This document shows positions 21,601-34,807 of a DNA stretch of 64,000 nucleotides, piece by piece. The stretch is from Macrophomina tecta. Taxonomy: Eukaryota > Ascomycota > Dothideomycetes > Botryosphaeriales > Botryosphaeriaceae. Location of the stretch: the NCBI GenBank assembly GCA_024180945.1, contig JAKSGN010000041.1:868001-932000 (forward strand), given 5' to 3'. The notes under the pieces are model-generated. The model saw only the letters and a program-made list of their open reading frames with translations. It ran no database searches and had not been told where the DNA came from. Both the position numbers and the translations under genes were made by a program. Position 1 is the first letter of the stretch; the number at the start of each line of letters is the position of its first letter.

Positions 21601-24600
21601 GGAGCAGCAGAAGCCCGTAGGAGGCCGAGCGGTTTTTTAGGGCAGGAATGTTTAGTTTCGACCCTGTGAATGGAGAGGGGAAGGGAGACCCGCCTGCACG
21701 GCGACTCCGGGAAGAGCCACAAAAGCAAACCAACGCCGTTCCAATGTCGAAGCCAGCGAAGGGCGGCAAGCCACGAACGCGAGGCGACGACAGCTGCCCT
21801 AGCTATGCCAGCGCGACGCGGCGGGCATGCAAACTCTCCCATTCATGGTCGAGGTGGACGAGGAAGCAGAACCGGCTTAGCTACACAGCCCAAACGCGGC
21901 ATGTTGCGGTGACGACATTCGAGACAAGACTGCGTGTTCCTCCTTCCCGCCCTGTTTCTGAGTACCATGGCTCATAAGGGTACAGTAAACTCGCTGAGCC
22001 CCGGACGCCCGTCTCTGTCTGTCGTCTGATGGCTTGCCGGGCGGCGGACCTGTGCGGCCATAAGGCACGATAAATCCTCCGACACAGAGGGATACCGATT
22101 GAAGCCACTTAACTCCGCTGCTCGCGACGCCTTAGCTCCGCCTGCTTGTCTCTCTTGCGCCGCTCGACGTCCGAGCGAAAGTGACCTGGGCGAGTGAATG
22201 GGGGACTGCAAGATGCCTCTGCCCACCACTGACGTAGGTGTAAGGTACAACCACTAATGCCCGCAAGCAAGTGTTCGTGTCCGCATGCGCGGAGCCGGGG
22301 CACTAAATCCGGAGAACACCGCGCGAAAGAGCTGCTCGCGCTCCTTTCCCCAATCCTCTCTCGAAGCCACTTCCATCGAGTCCTGTTTGTGACCAGGTTG
22401 TGTGTCGTGCAACGCCGACTTCTTTTTCCCTTTCTCACATTTTCAGCCGCAGCCGCCCAGCCAAATAAGGCTGCTGTTGCTGGCTGAAGGAACAGGAGAA
22501 GACAGGCACTTACGCATTATCAGGGCAAGGTCTTCAGCCCTAATCCGCCCTACTGACTCACCTAAATAGGCCTGCTGCAGCCAGCAGTTTGTCAAGTTGA
22601 AGATAATGCAGCCCCGGCAAGAGTGGGAATATGCGGAGGTTCCAGGTGCAGCCCTTGACGCGTTTGCCCACTTGTGAAAAGAACTTTGAGTGTCATGGCA
22701 ATTCACTCCGGACACACGCTTCAACGCCCCGCACAGCTCTTGTTGAAGTCAATGGGCACGAGATGCCAGAGCATGGACTTCCCCTGTACGTAGGTCCGTC
22801 CACGGCGTGCATCGTCGGCACGGCTAGCCGGCCACTAAACCGACCGTTTTCGTCAGGCGCATTAGAGGACTGCAAAGTCACCGCCAGGGAGATGCTAAAA
22901 CGGCGTCCCGAGATTGGCCTCGGCAACGAAAGCCATTGCTGGCAGTGCTGCTGCCTGCTTGTCCATGCACGCCATGTCCTGCCTCAGCCATGATGGGAGC
23001 TGCGTGCGAGCCAACGGAAAAGCATAGCCCGGCCGGTCGGTGGAGCATGAAGTGTCCAAGCCGCCGCCGCCCACGCCAAACGTCCACGGGCGCCCCGCAA
23101 ATCGCTGCATTCTCTCCTCCCTCGAGACCCGCTGCACATGCGTCTCCTTGTCCTGCAAGTGCTGCGCCCGCACAGGCAACACCCGCAAGATTGCCTGTGC
23201 ATAACATGGCTTGATGGGCTGCTAAAAGATTGCCCGCGAACTGGCACATGCCGTATGCGCGCCATCGCCGGGGGGCGTCGGGGGCTTTTCTTGCCTCTCC
23301 GATCGCAGTCCACGCGCATGCCATTAGCGGCTTCCCTTGCACTTCAGGCATGTGCAAGGTGCCGGTGGGGTGCAGTGGCGTGGCGGCGTTCCTTGCCCAA
23401 CGCCGGATAGTCTGCGCTCGAGCGACTTGGACCGGTCGACAAGACGGAAAGCCGGTGCGGATCGGATCGTGATTGCCAGCAGCAAGGCGCCATCGAATGG
23501 CGGGGCGCGAACGACAACATCGTACGAGCGAGGAGTAGGTGAGGACGGAACGCCTGAAGGTCGGGTTGCCACACATGGAGCGAAGTGTCTCAGGATCAAG
23601 GTCTCAGAAGTGGTGTGGACATGTGCTATGGACGAAGTTGAGTGGCCGACGCTGCACCTGATGCGGCTGCGACTCTGGAATTGGTGCCACGGCGTGCAGC
23701 CTGGGGGTGTGCAACGCCGTATACGCGTGTCCCAGGGCGGGACGAGTCCGCTGGATGGCGCTCCACTCAAAGTGTTGGGCGGCTGCCAGCGGACGAAAGG
23801 TTTAGCATGTCGGCAAATTGGCCACACAGGCTGCTGGCAGCGTTGGCGTGCCCGACCGCTTTGTAATTGCTGCTCAGCCCTTTACGCACACACAGGAACT
23901 TGGTGCGGTTGAGCTGAAGGCGGTAAAAAAAAAAAAAAAAACAAATCCAGGAGTTTCCGCCAATGATTGGGCCTGTTCGAGAACATAGCGGGGCCGCGCG
24001 ACTGGTCATATCGGTGGGCGGGAGGACAAGGTGGATAAAACAAAGCAACTCCGCCCTCAATTGCTGCCGCTACTGCACATCGGAAACAGCAGCGACGGGG
24101 CGGAATATCGCGCAGGCTGGTCTGGCCACGCGATCATGAGGGGCGACTTTGGCCTCGGGCAGGGGGCTCGAGACGGGCAGAACAGCATAGCATTGCACAA
24201 AAGTGTGCCTCCCCAAGCTCTTGCTCCAGTGAAGGGCGGGAGGTATCTGGACCAACAAGCGAAGGGGCAAATGAGCGGGTGTATAAAAGTTGGGGGCCAA
24301 AATGCGAGCAGAGGTCGGGCTCGGGCTCGACACAGCAGACTGTCGCAGGCGGGCCGGGCCAAGAGGTGACAGGGACGCGTGGACGGTCGGGTCTGTGGGT
24401 GTTGGTGATAGGACAGCCTTACGGCAGGCAGCCATCGGCCTGCATTCGACGATGCAGAGGCGGAGGGGTTCGCGCTCAGCGGGAGGTGACGGCGGGTGTG
24501 CCGTGGCGTGTGCTGTGTGGAGGTGATTTATCCATGGCAATAGGCAGGCTGGGCTATGGGCATTGGGATTTCTCCAGAGCCGCCGGTTGCGGTCGGGGGT

Positions 24601-27600
24601 GATGCGAAAGCGAGCAGTGGTTGGCGGGCTGGGGAGAGTTGAGCCCTCACGGCTCGCTCGGGCTAGCTCAAACGGTGGGTGGGCGGCCGGAAACAGCTGT
24701 GCACGCAGGTGGGCGCAAGGAAACAAGCGTCTGACGGATTTTCGCGCGGCCTCGAATGCCGTGCTCTCGGGTCGCGGGCTGACTGAGCGCGCCCACGTGC
24801 GGCAGGAGCCAGGCGAACGTGCTGCTGTTGTCGCTGCTGCTGGCTGGGACGCGGAAGCCGGCGGGCGTGGTGTCGCACCGCCTGGAGCTGCACCTCCCGC
24901 TGTGCGCGAGGGCAGCGCAGCGCAGTGCCAGTGCAGCTGCACGCCATGACGCCGCGGCCACGACTTCAGCCCGGCCCACGAGCCGCATGCCAGCTGCTGC
25001 TGCCTTGCCAAGCCGAATGGAATGCCCGCCAGCCTTGGCGGCCGAGCTGGAGTCGCCGCCGCGCCAGCCCCGTCTCCATTCCTCTGCTCCGAGGCGTAAC
25101 CTGCACTGCTGCTGCGTCACCCGAGAAGGTTTGCATCCTCGTTTTGATGAGCAGAAGCGAGCGTCGTCCGATGCATGCATTGGCCTCCAGACGAGCGAGC
25201 GAGCATCGCACGCCGCAATCATCTCCACCCGCGCCCTGACCCTGCCCGTGCCTGTCCGCCGGTCGGGGCGCTGACAGGGAGCGCGCTGCGGACATCCATC
25301 ACCACCCCCGTCTCATAAGGCTGGACGAGCCGCGCGCTTCTTCGGCGCCCTCGAGCATGTCAGGTGCAGGTGTGCATCATCGAGCAGCACAGCAATGAGT
25401 AATCCCATCGCGTCAATGGGAGCCTCCCTTCCGGCTCGTCCGCCGACTTCTGTGCGCCATCGGCCATGTCAAGAGTCAACGCTCCGTCTGCGTTGCACCG
25501 AGTATGTGACGAGGGATCTTCGCACTTGGCCTGCACCTATGCTACTGTCCGTCGACAGCGCCCCCCCCCCTCCCCAGTCAATGCCTCTAAACCATCGCGC
25601 AATGTCGCTTCTGCCAGACCCTGCGTCGAGCATTGCCAGACACAGTTCGTCTCCGCCGTCAAGCGAATACGGGCGGACCCCGGTACGCGTCCGCTGCCGC
25701 AACGTGATCTCGCGACAGGCCGTGATGGAATGGGCTAAAATGCCTACTATCGGTGTATATATGAGCCGTTTCCTACTCGCTGTGTTCTGGGCCTTATTCC
25801 AAGTAAATGCATGCCAATACCCTACGTCGTATCGGCGTGTAGGATCATTCTGCGGCTGAAGACATGCCGCACACGGTGGCACGGCAATGACTCGTCAGGG
25901 CCCGCCTGTGTCCGTCGGTTGGCACCAGGCTCCATCGCTACTCACCCGCTTGATGCCGCGCCAGCTCTTCCGTTTTGCACTAGAATGGCTAAGAAATGCA
26001 TGCGAGGAATCGAGGCCTTCTCTGAGGCAGCTCGGTGTTGATTTCTCTCTTACCGAAGCTTTCTTTGCGCACACACCATTCCTACATCAGTGCAGGGAAG
26101 GGTTGATAAGACATTGTAACTGTAACTGCGAAGGGGTTTGTCGGCTCCGAGCTGTGATTTGCACAAGGATGTCTTCTGGACCACGAGTTTCAGCTGCCGT
26201 CAAAACATCAGTTCTTGTTACGCTTTTGCAATGTGTCGTGTTCTGCGAGCAGGTCCGGCTGAACAAGTTACTATGGCTCTCGGTGGGGTGACACTCTTCA
26301 ACTGGGTACGCGGGTCCGGCATTCCTTTAGAAGAACGATAGGGTCAAGAGAAGGTTGAGTACGGGCAGTCTGTACTACGGGCAGTTCGAGACTAATTCTG
26401 TGACAGTAAGGTTAGCAATGACCTAGATGTTCAACGGATGGGGGTGGAGGTTGGAGTTAAAGCGAGAAGCTCGGCGGAACAACCGGCACGCCTCGCGACA
26501 CACTGCACTCGAAAGACGCAGGATAAGAAGAAAGTGCAATGTGAGCAGGCATACCTAAGCGAAAGTGAGAAATCAATGTCGTAGAAATGAAGTGCGGTTA
26601 AAGGCGCAGTTGAGGCTATTCGAACCTTCCTCTTGACCGATCGAATGATCGGTCGTTGAAGCTACCTCCCATTAAGCATTTGGAATCGAAGCGACCACGA
26701 TGTATGACATAGCAGTTCAAAATTAGCAGGTCGACTTTTAGAGCTGATCAATCAGAATGTCGGCCATGACTGAAAGGATCGGCTACGGAGACTCCTGTCC
26801 CGACAACGCAAGGGCACCCGCACAGGCGCCACGACTTCTGCTGCGGTCTCGAATCCTCCGATGGCTATGCACAATTGTCGGTCAGTCACGAAATTGCTCG
26901 CTCACGCGCCTATCGATGGGGGCCAACACTCGGGCCTTCGCTCTCGCATTGTTGGAGAAACACGCCAGCCTTGATGCCGCATCATCTTTCTCGTCACACT
27001 GACCAGACGTACGGCATTCACCATGATCGTCATGTTGGATATAGAACGATTAGTCCTCTGCCGGCCACAGCATCATGCAGCCCTACCTGCCACGCCGTTA
27101 GACGCGTGGACTCCACTTCTAATTATGGACATGAAACACACTGACCTCTGCGCATCCGGGACCTACCGTGGCCACACCTAGACGCTGAACCAAACAGCGA
27201 CGAGATGCTACTGTTTGCACGCCTAAAGATCTCAAGATAGAGCGCGCATCCTTCTCAGGATGTCATGCGAGCTCTTCTCATACGCCCGGCCGCCTGGGGA
27301 GGCAGAACCATGGCCCCCGTGATGCGCCAAAATAAATCCCAAACCGGACCAATCATTTTCCTCTTTTGGTAGTTTTGTGGTGGAGTTGCTGATTTGTCTG
27401 CCTCGAAATTGTAGCTATGCACGCCAAACGGCTTGCTGCCGATGGATGCTCAAAGGCCCGTCTCTGGTTGGCCTAGTGCTTATATGATGTGCTGTCGCGT
27501 TCGCTGGGGAGCACCGCCTCAACCAACGGCAGTGTTTCGCCCAACCCAATCCGATGCCAGCAACCCAGCTCACGGTTCTCCAGCGGCCCTGAGAAGGTCA

Positions 27601-30219
27601 GCAAGAGAGATCGGGAGTGCCCGCGTGCGCGGCGAGGGCGCCGAGCCACTGTGCTGGGTCTGAGTTCCAAGATAGAGGTATTAGGAAAGACATGACATGT
27701 GTTCCCCAAAAATTATCCCTGAAGCACACTCACCCCTGCGATAATTTGTTATATTCCCCAGAAGGAGGGTGTGCCAACCAATGCGCCCGTTTTCCTTTGC
27801 AAATGCCTCTTCCGGGGAGGCGGTGATGACGGCTCAGTGAAGGCTATAGCCCTCGGCCAGCGGCGCACGGATAATCGGTCGCTTGGGCTTAATTCAGCGC
27901 GTCGCTGCCGATGCCGGGCGCCCAGCTGTAGCAAAATGCGAAAGCGACAGAAAAGAGCGACAAGCTTCACCTAGCTTCGAACCTTAAACACCCTAGGCGG
28001 TTGCATGGTGCGAGGGCGCTACCAGCTGGTCGTCCAGTTGGTCGCATTGGCGCTCGGCGTCCGCTGGAGATGCCGGTGAAAGACACGGCACCGGCTCTAT
28101 CATCAGGCGGGCGACTGGGGTCCAGGGTGTAGATTCACCATGGGCGCGTCTTGCGCTTTGCGGACACCGCGTGGTGCGACCGCTCAACGCGCAACACCGC
28201 AGACAAAGGCCCCCAAACCGCGCACGATAGCGCGCGCTAGTGGAAATAGTACGCGTGCGGGGATAAGGCTACATATCACCGCCATCTCCACGACCACAGC
28301 GGGGGCTCGGGTCAGAGCAGGCATGCGTAATGAACCCTGGACCCTGATGGCTGATGAGGCGCGTTGATTGTTTTCTTGGGTGCTATGGCCCAGGATGATT
28401 CACTCAGGTCACTTTGCGGTCTCGTTCGACAGCGCGCCCCTCTTGCGACAAGGAGCCGGGTTCAGAAAGTTAGATAGAGCATTGTTCGGGATAGGTTTGG
28501 CGTCGCCTGCGCCCGAGTGTCTGTGTCAGTTGGCCATGTGTTTTTCGACGCGACCACAATCCTGTATACAACACAGCCCCGACCAATCGACAGGACCAAT
28601 ACTGCCACGACGCTTCCAGGTCGACTGCTCCCCATTCGCAACATCATCATTTGTCAGGTGAGTGGAGAGTTTTCGGCATGATGGCGGAGCAGACTGATCC
28701 TTCGAGGCAGAGCAGGTGACGGTGCGGCAGCGGCCCCCAAATGAAGGCAGATCAAGGCGCATGCGGGCCGACGGCGCAATGGCTTGTTCCGTCGGGACCG
28801 GGTTGCTTTGCTAGGCGGCCGTGGGCATTCGTCCGTTCGCCGGGGCGGACGCGGAACGCCCGTGTTGGCACTGGTGCCTGCGACGTCAGTCGACAGTGCA
28901 AGCGTTTCATGGCAGATCACAGCGGTCTGGATCGCGCGTGCATTCACCGACAGAAGGTGCTGACGCTGGGGCCGGGGCGCTGGGAGCGTCGTCGAGGGCG
29001 GCGGCGTGGGTGCATGCGACGTAGGGCTGGCGGGCGTCAGACGCTTGATTTCGACCCTAAAGGCGCATTGGGGGATAGCTGGGCATGCAGGGCGTGGAGG
29101 TCGGCGGGCATTGGGGTGGAGACGCGGCGGGCAGCCAGAGACGGTTTTATTTTAGGCTGCCTTACCAAGCAGCCCGCAGGCCGGGGGCCCAAGGGCCGAC
29201 GCAGCCCCAGCACTCACCTGCAGCGCAGCATCTGCACCCACGCTGCCCTACCCTGTGTCCGCTAACCCACACGCGGCCAACGCTGATCGCCCGGGCGGTG
29301 TCTGGAAGCCCTCTGTCTAGCCCTCTTCGACCCCGACGCCCTGCCAGCGGCCCTTTGCGCGGGCAGTGGAATAGTCCTGGCACGACCGCCCGAAGAGGAA
29401 TTTGTTGTCCACCTGCCCACTGGCCCCCAACGGCGTGCTCCAGGCTGAAGGCGTACGTGCCTGTCGTCGCAGCCCGCTCGATCAGGATCGGTAACCCGAG
29501 CCCTTAGCCTGTCGTTTGTGCTTCGGCCGACGATCGCAACATGGTGCCGTTTTGGACGCGCAGTTATCTGGCGCTCGTCTGCGCTGCTCCTCCGCGGCGA
29601 TCCAAAGCCACCCGGCCACGGTCGCACCGGGCCTGGCGAGCACCGCCTGCGCGCGCTGCGCGGGATCAGGCAGGGCGCCACCGCCCGCGAGCGGTCAAGT
29701 CGGCGAGCGATGATGGATTGCTGCGAGCCCGCTGCGTTGGAGACTGCCCTGACCACCGATGCAGCCTTGTAGCAACGGGCTAGCGCCCAGGTGCTGCCAA
29801 AATTATGGCAGCTCTGCTAACTGCAAAGCGTAGGATTGCTAAGCACTAATCAGCGTGCCGCCAGGGTTGCATTTCTAGCCGTGCGCAGCAACGGCCAGGT
29901 CAGCGCCCTCCCGCAGCATGCCCGGCCCAAGCTCCTAGCCCCCCCGCCCTATGCACAGTACCCGCCCATCAGGATCCTGGCTTGTGGCTGGCACGGAAAG
30001 ACACTCTGCGGAGTTGGTGCGGACTGCGGACTGCGGACAGACAGACAGACAGCCTCGAGCTGATAAATATCGACCGTCGCCTCCCCGGACGGCGATCCAT
30101 TGCACCAGCCTTATACAGCACCGCTCCTCTCCCCGGATACTTGAACATCATCACTGCTCTACACCATCCTCCACCGTGCCTCCTCACCCACAACCTCCAC
30201 CACCGCCATAGCGACCACC
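18636..30219. other. 11.6-kb region without supported genes
   Basis: I could support no protein gene, tRNA or rRNA. Contents: homopolymer tracts (A about 18 at 18843-18860, T about 24 at 21197-21220, A about 17 at 23925-23941), a C-run near 25561-25570, and a GACA repeat near 30030-30052. Composition is GC-rich from about 22 kb to 30 kb. Many long frames appear on both strands at once (for example 22878-23576, 24070-25011, 29262-29756), but they overlap each other, are Arg/Pro/Ala-rich and carry no domain. There are no terminal repeats or transposase motifs. The region leads directly into the bZIP gene and may be its regulatory space. Confidence 0.5.
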
Positions 30220-31171
30220 ATGAGCCGCCACGCCTACGCCTACACCCAGGCCGCCGTGCCCACACAACGATACTCGAGTACCAGCTCCGCGTTCAGCCCT
30301 AGCGCAAATCCCAACGAGGACTGGACCAAGATTTCCGACCTGGCCGAGCGCAGGCGGATACAGAACCGCATTGCTCAGCGCAACTACCGTACGTGACCTC
30401 AAAGCAGCCTCTGCGATTGGTGGACTGACCTGTCTTGTAGGCAAGAAGCTCAAGAAGAGGCTCGAGGACCTCGAGCGCCGCGCAGCCTCGAGTTCGGCCT
30501 CGCCCGAACAACGCCCCGCCGAGCTTGATCGCTCGCAAACTCAGCCTCGTGAGGGTGCCCAGTCTGTCGACTCGGCCGACCAGGCCGACTACAGCCGCCG
30601 CAGTCCCGACATGCAGCAGCACTTTTTACAGCCTCATGACGACCGCAGCATGTTCGCCTATCAGAACACGCGCCAACTCTCGACTTCTCCGCCTCCTTTC
30701 ACTGCCTACTCGACCTATCCAGCCCCTGACGCCGTGTCGTACGCCTACTCGCAGTCGCCCTACCACGCCATGCCTGTAACGACGGCCGAGATGCAGATGC
30801 CGTACACTCCCTACCTCCCTCCGATCTCGTCGACCGTCTACCCCGGAACGCTGCCCAGCATCGTGCCGGCAAAGCAGGAGTTCTACGGCGAGGAGGAGAT
30901 CAGCCCGTTCAGCATGAACTATGCGTCGTTAACAGGCATCGACATCCCGGTGACACACTCGTACCAGGATTCAAACGCTCAAGTAATACACCCTCTCCGT
31001 CAGTACAAACGCCAGTAGAGAGCCATGCCACTAACATGGAGATCTCTAAAGACGCCGCCGCTATCTGAGTCGTTTGAATCCTGCTCTGGCTCGCCGCCGG
31101 AGTCGATATTATACAACCCGGTCACGCCGCAGTCGATGCCGGGCACACCACCGCAACTGCACTGCTACTGA
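30220..31171 (+). CDS. bZIP transcription factor
   Basis: Three exons, 30220-30388, 30441-30982 and 31052-31171, encode 276 aa. The basic region is at about residues 44-62, with the NxxxQRxYR signature in RRIQNRIAQRNYRKKLKKR; the first intron cuts inside it. The leucine zipper is very short (LEDLERR), so dimerisation is probably weak or helped by a partner. The rest is Ser/Pro/Tyr-rich, with SPPPFTAYSTYPAP and a C-terminal TPPLSESFESCSGSPPES that looks like a phospho-regulated activation tail. The NRIAQRNYR core is shared with fungal stress and secondary-metabolism bZIPs, but I do not recognise a specific orthologue. The very long upstream region suggests complex regulation. Confidence 0.85.
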
Positions 31172-32145
31172 GCGATCTACCTGTTTCTGTCCTTTATTCT
31201 TCTTCTTCTTCTTTTTTTTTTTTTTTTTTTTTGCATACGAGCGTTACGAGCATTGTCACGACGTGACGATTCTTTCCTTCCTTTCTTTCGCCTGTATATC
31301 CTTTTTCCTTGGGGTGTTGCATCCTGATACCATTCGTTGAGCGTGGGGCGTTAAGACATGACTGTCGTTCCCAGTCGTCGCGCCATGGTGGGCGCTGACG
31401 TAGGCGGACTGTTTTTTGTTTTAACTTGGATTCCGGTATCAGACTATCCAGTGGTACTACTGCATGAGCGCGAGAGGCGTTTTTTTTTTTTTTTTGGGGG
31501 GGGTTGTTGTTTCCTTCTTCACATGCGACATGCGGGAGGGAGCGGGAGCTCGGGATTCCTCACTGGGCGTTACGATGCGTTGAGCGGGCCTAGGGTGCCG
31601 GAGGATTCGGTGTGGGGACTACTTGGGAGCTAAAATTGGAACCATTTAATCTAGATCCTTCAAAAAAAAGCCTGCCACACATGTGCCGTGATGCCACTGC
31701 TAGTGGGATGCTGCGAAGGCGCGGCGCCGTGGCATGATGTGGCCCGCCAGCTGCACATTGAAAACGAAGTTGACGATCGGTGGTTTGAGTGTGAATTGCT
31801 GGAGCGACAGCGCAAGAGCCGGTCGACAGGGGTACCATGTGCCGCTTTTGTTGAATGTTAGAGTTGTGCAGATTGTATGCCTACCCGTCTGTGGCCACAC
31901 AAGTGCCCCAAAGTGTTGAGTCCGCATTCTCCACCCATCCATCGGGGACTGCATTCTGGAGTCTCTTGACGAAGACGCAATGCAGGTGAACGGATGAAGG
32001 TTTGGGTGACGCAACGCAGAATCACGTGCATCGTGTAGCATCCGGCGCGTTGGTTCGACGCGCCCGCGCCCTCGGATCCAAATGTTTGGCAGCCCATACC
32101 GGACAGCTCGACCACGCCGCCAAACCACCATCTCCACCAATCCAG
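31172..32145. other. Intergenic, bZIP 3' region and ORC1 promoter
   Basis: No gene supported. It holds CTT repeats running into a T tract of about 20 at 31201-31233, a second T/G tract at 31480-31503, and the GC-rich ORC1 leader from about 32000. Confidence 0.5.
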
Positions 32146-34807
32146 ATGGCGCCCGCCCGGAAGCAGACCAGGACCGAGCGCGCGCGACAGTGGCTGAAGG
32201 GCGGCGGCGTCCTTCGCGAGGATTCAGACGACGAGCTCGGCATCGAGGACCATCCGTGGGAGTGGATCTACGACGGCCAGAACGACGGCAACAACCAGGA
32301 CTACGACGGCGATGGGGCGACGCCACCCAAAAGGGGCGGCGGCGCCCGCGCAAAGAAGCCTCGCGCGCTGGAGCGGAGCATCATTGGCGCGCGGATGGGC
32401 AATTTCGAGTGCCGTCTGGGCGACACCGTGCTGCTGAAGGCCGAGGGCAACGAAGCTTGGGTCGGCATCGTATGCGACCTCTTTGACGGCCGGGATGACG
32501 ATGCCGACGAGGCCGAGAAGATGGCGAACTTCATGTGGTTCTCAACGCCCAAGGAAATCCGCAACAAGGCCCGTCGGCGGACTGACTATCTGGATGTGCG
32601 TAGTGGCCTACCCTGCTGTCACATTGGAGTTGTTACTGATTTCCTTTCTAGAATGAGCTCTATATCACTGCGTATTTCGACGAGAACCCCCTTGCGACAA
32701 TCAATGGCCGCGCCACCGTTGTTTCAATGGAGACATTCCTCAAAAAGTACCCTTCTGGGAAGGTTCCGCGCACTGCGAGAGATTACGGGAAAATATTTGT
32801 TTGCCAGCGTGGTGTGAACACTCGCACTGCTACATATACGGAGCCTTTTCGATGGGAGGACGTATACTCCGGAGAAAAGGATTTACAAAGTCTGTTGGAA
32901 TTGGTTAAGAGCCATACAAAGGAGACTCGGAAACGCCGAGAACCAAAGACGACAAAGCAAGACATGGACGAGTTTGTCGCGGGCGACGATGATGACCATG
33001 TCCCACAAACTCCAAAGAAGCGGCGGAAGCTGAACAACGCTACTACACCTACCTCGAAGAGAAAAGATCTCACGCCTCGGAAGTTCATCACTCCATCACA
33101 CAAGCGTATTGTGGTGAAGAAGCCGCTAGAGTTCACTCCCCTCGGAACTCGTGTATTATCACCTAGTGTTATTTCTTCCCCTTACCAGGTCGCCCGCAAC
33201 CAACTGCATGTTTCGTCTGTTCCGGCAACGCTACCTTGCCGAGAAGAAGAGTTCTCCACCGTCTATTCACACTTGGAAGCCGCCATCACTGATGGCTCGG
33301 GGTCATGTATCTATATTTCCGGCACGCCGGGTACCGGAAAAACAGCGACAGTCCGTGAGGTGGTTTCTCAGCTCAACGCTGCCGTTCAGGATGAGGAGCT
33401 TGATGATTTCATCTTTGTTGAGATAAACGGCATGAAGGTGACGGATCCTCATCAGTCCTACTCCCTTCTCTGGGAAGCTCTACGAGGAGACCGTGTCAGC
33501 CCAGCACATGCACTAGAGCTTCTGGAACGAGAGTTCTCGAGTCCAAGCCCTCGTCGAGTACCTTGCGTGGTGTTGATGGACGAATTGGATCAGTTGGTTA
33601 CGAAGAATCAAAGCGTCATGTACAACTTTTTCAACTGGCCTGGCTTACGCCACAGCCGGCTGATCGTCCTAGCCGTTGCAAACACTATGGATCTTCCCGA
33701 GCGTACGCTCAGCAACAAGATAAGCAGCAGACTAGGTAAGTTCTCGCCCTTCTCTACCTCCATGCCCGCCTGTGCACTATGACCCAAAGGGGTAATTCTT
33801 GGTATCACACCTCCACGGCACACTCCAGCGATCTTTCCCGTCCTTTCCGGAATAGCCTTCTCCTGCAAGCCGTCCATCATCTTCCAATCCTCGTACATAA
33901 TGTAAATAGCCGCTAAAGGCTAAACACCACAGGTCTGACGCGCATAACCTTTCCGGGGTACACTCACGACCAACTCATGTCTATCATCCAATCGCGCCTC
34001 GCCCACGTCCCCGGGAACATCGTGCACCCGGACGCCATCCAATTCGCGTCGCGCAAGGTCGCCGCCGTCTCGGGCGATGCCCGCCGCGCCCTCGACATCT
34101 GCCGCCGCGCCGTTGAGATCGCCGAGCAACAAGCAGCAGCAGCCTCCACCACCACCATTGACTCCGCACCCAACACCCCGAGCAAGACTCCCGGCCGCAC
34201 CGCCGCCGCTGTGCAGCAGCAGAGTAAGAGCACCAATCCGACCGTCACCATCGCCACAATCAAACACGCCATCGCCGAGGCCACCAGCTCGCCCCTCCAG
34301 CAGGCCCTCCGCGCCCTGCCCCTCGCGTCGAAGCTTTTTCTCGCTGCTCTGCTCGCCCGCGTGCGCCGCTCCGGTGTCCAGGAGGCCCTGCTCGGCGACG
34401 TGCTCGACGAGGCGCGCAACTTGGCGCTCATGAGCGAGGGCAGCGACGGCATGCAGGGCACACTGCTAGGCCAGGGGCCGAAGAATACTGCTGCTGGTGA
34501 TGCTGACGAGGAGCTTGTGGATGGACTTGTCAGCGGATTGGGCGTTTCGTCACAGCAGCAGTCTGTCGCGCCACGCAGGGGCAGGCCGAAGGCCGCGGCG
34601 TCGGGCGCTGGCGCGCAGGAGCGCGCGAAGGCAGCGCGGGTGATGGGAATGGGGAACGCGGCCGTCGAGCTGATGGAGGCGGGGATAGTGGGGCTGGAGG
34701 CGCGGAGGGGGGAGAGGGTCGGACGGGTGAGGTTGGGGGTGAGCGATGAGGAGGTGCGGCTGGCGTTTAGGGATGATGAGGAGGTCAGGGGCCTAGGTTT
34801 TGGTTGA
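32146..34807 (+). CDS. ORC1: Origin recognition complex subunit 1
   Basis: Three exons, 32146-32595, 32652-33735 and 33933-34807, encode 802 aa. An N-terminal BAH domain (about residues 75-230) contains the LGDTVLLKAEG, WVGIVCDLF and MWFSTPKEI strands. A basic, Lys/Arg-rich linker follows (TPKKRRKL). The AAA+ ATPase starts near residue 350 with LPCREEEF; Walker A is GTPGTGKT (374-381), Walker B is VVLMDELD (about 456), and sensor 1 is LAVANTMDLPER. The C-terminal winged-helix part (SPLQQALRALPLASKLFLAALL) ends in GLGFG. ORC1 binds and hydrolyses ATP while the complex marks replication origins and loads MCM. The second intron is 197 nt, long for this window, but FPGYTHDQL confirms the junction. 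It converges on Prp46. Confidence 0.95.

Noticed and set aside
18843..23941. Long A and T runs considered as retroposon tails
   Set aside because: No target-site duplications, reverse transcriptase motifs or LINE/SINE-like body next to them.
24070..25011. 313-codon minus-strand frame
   Set aside because: Low-information Ala/Pro/Ser/Arg composition and overlapping long frames on both strands; no motif.
26620..27990. TTCGAACC strings considered as reverse tRNA B boxes
   Set aside because: No matching A box, acceptor stem or anticodon arm nearby.
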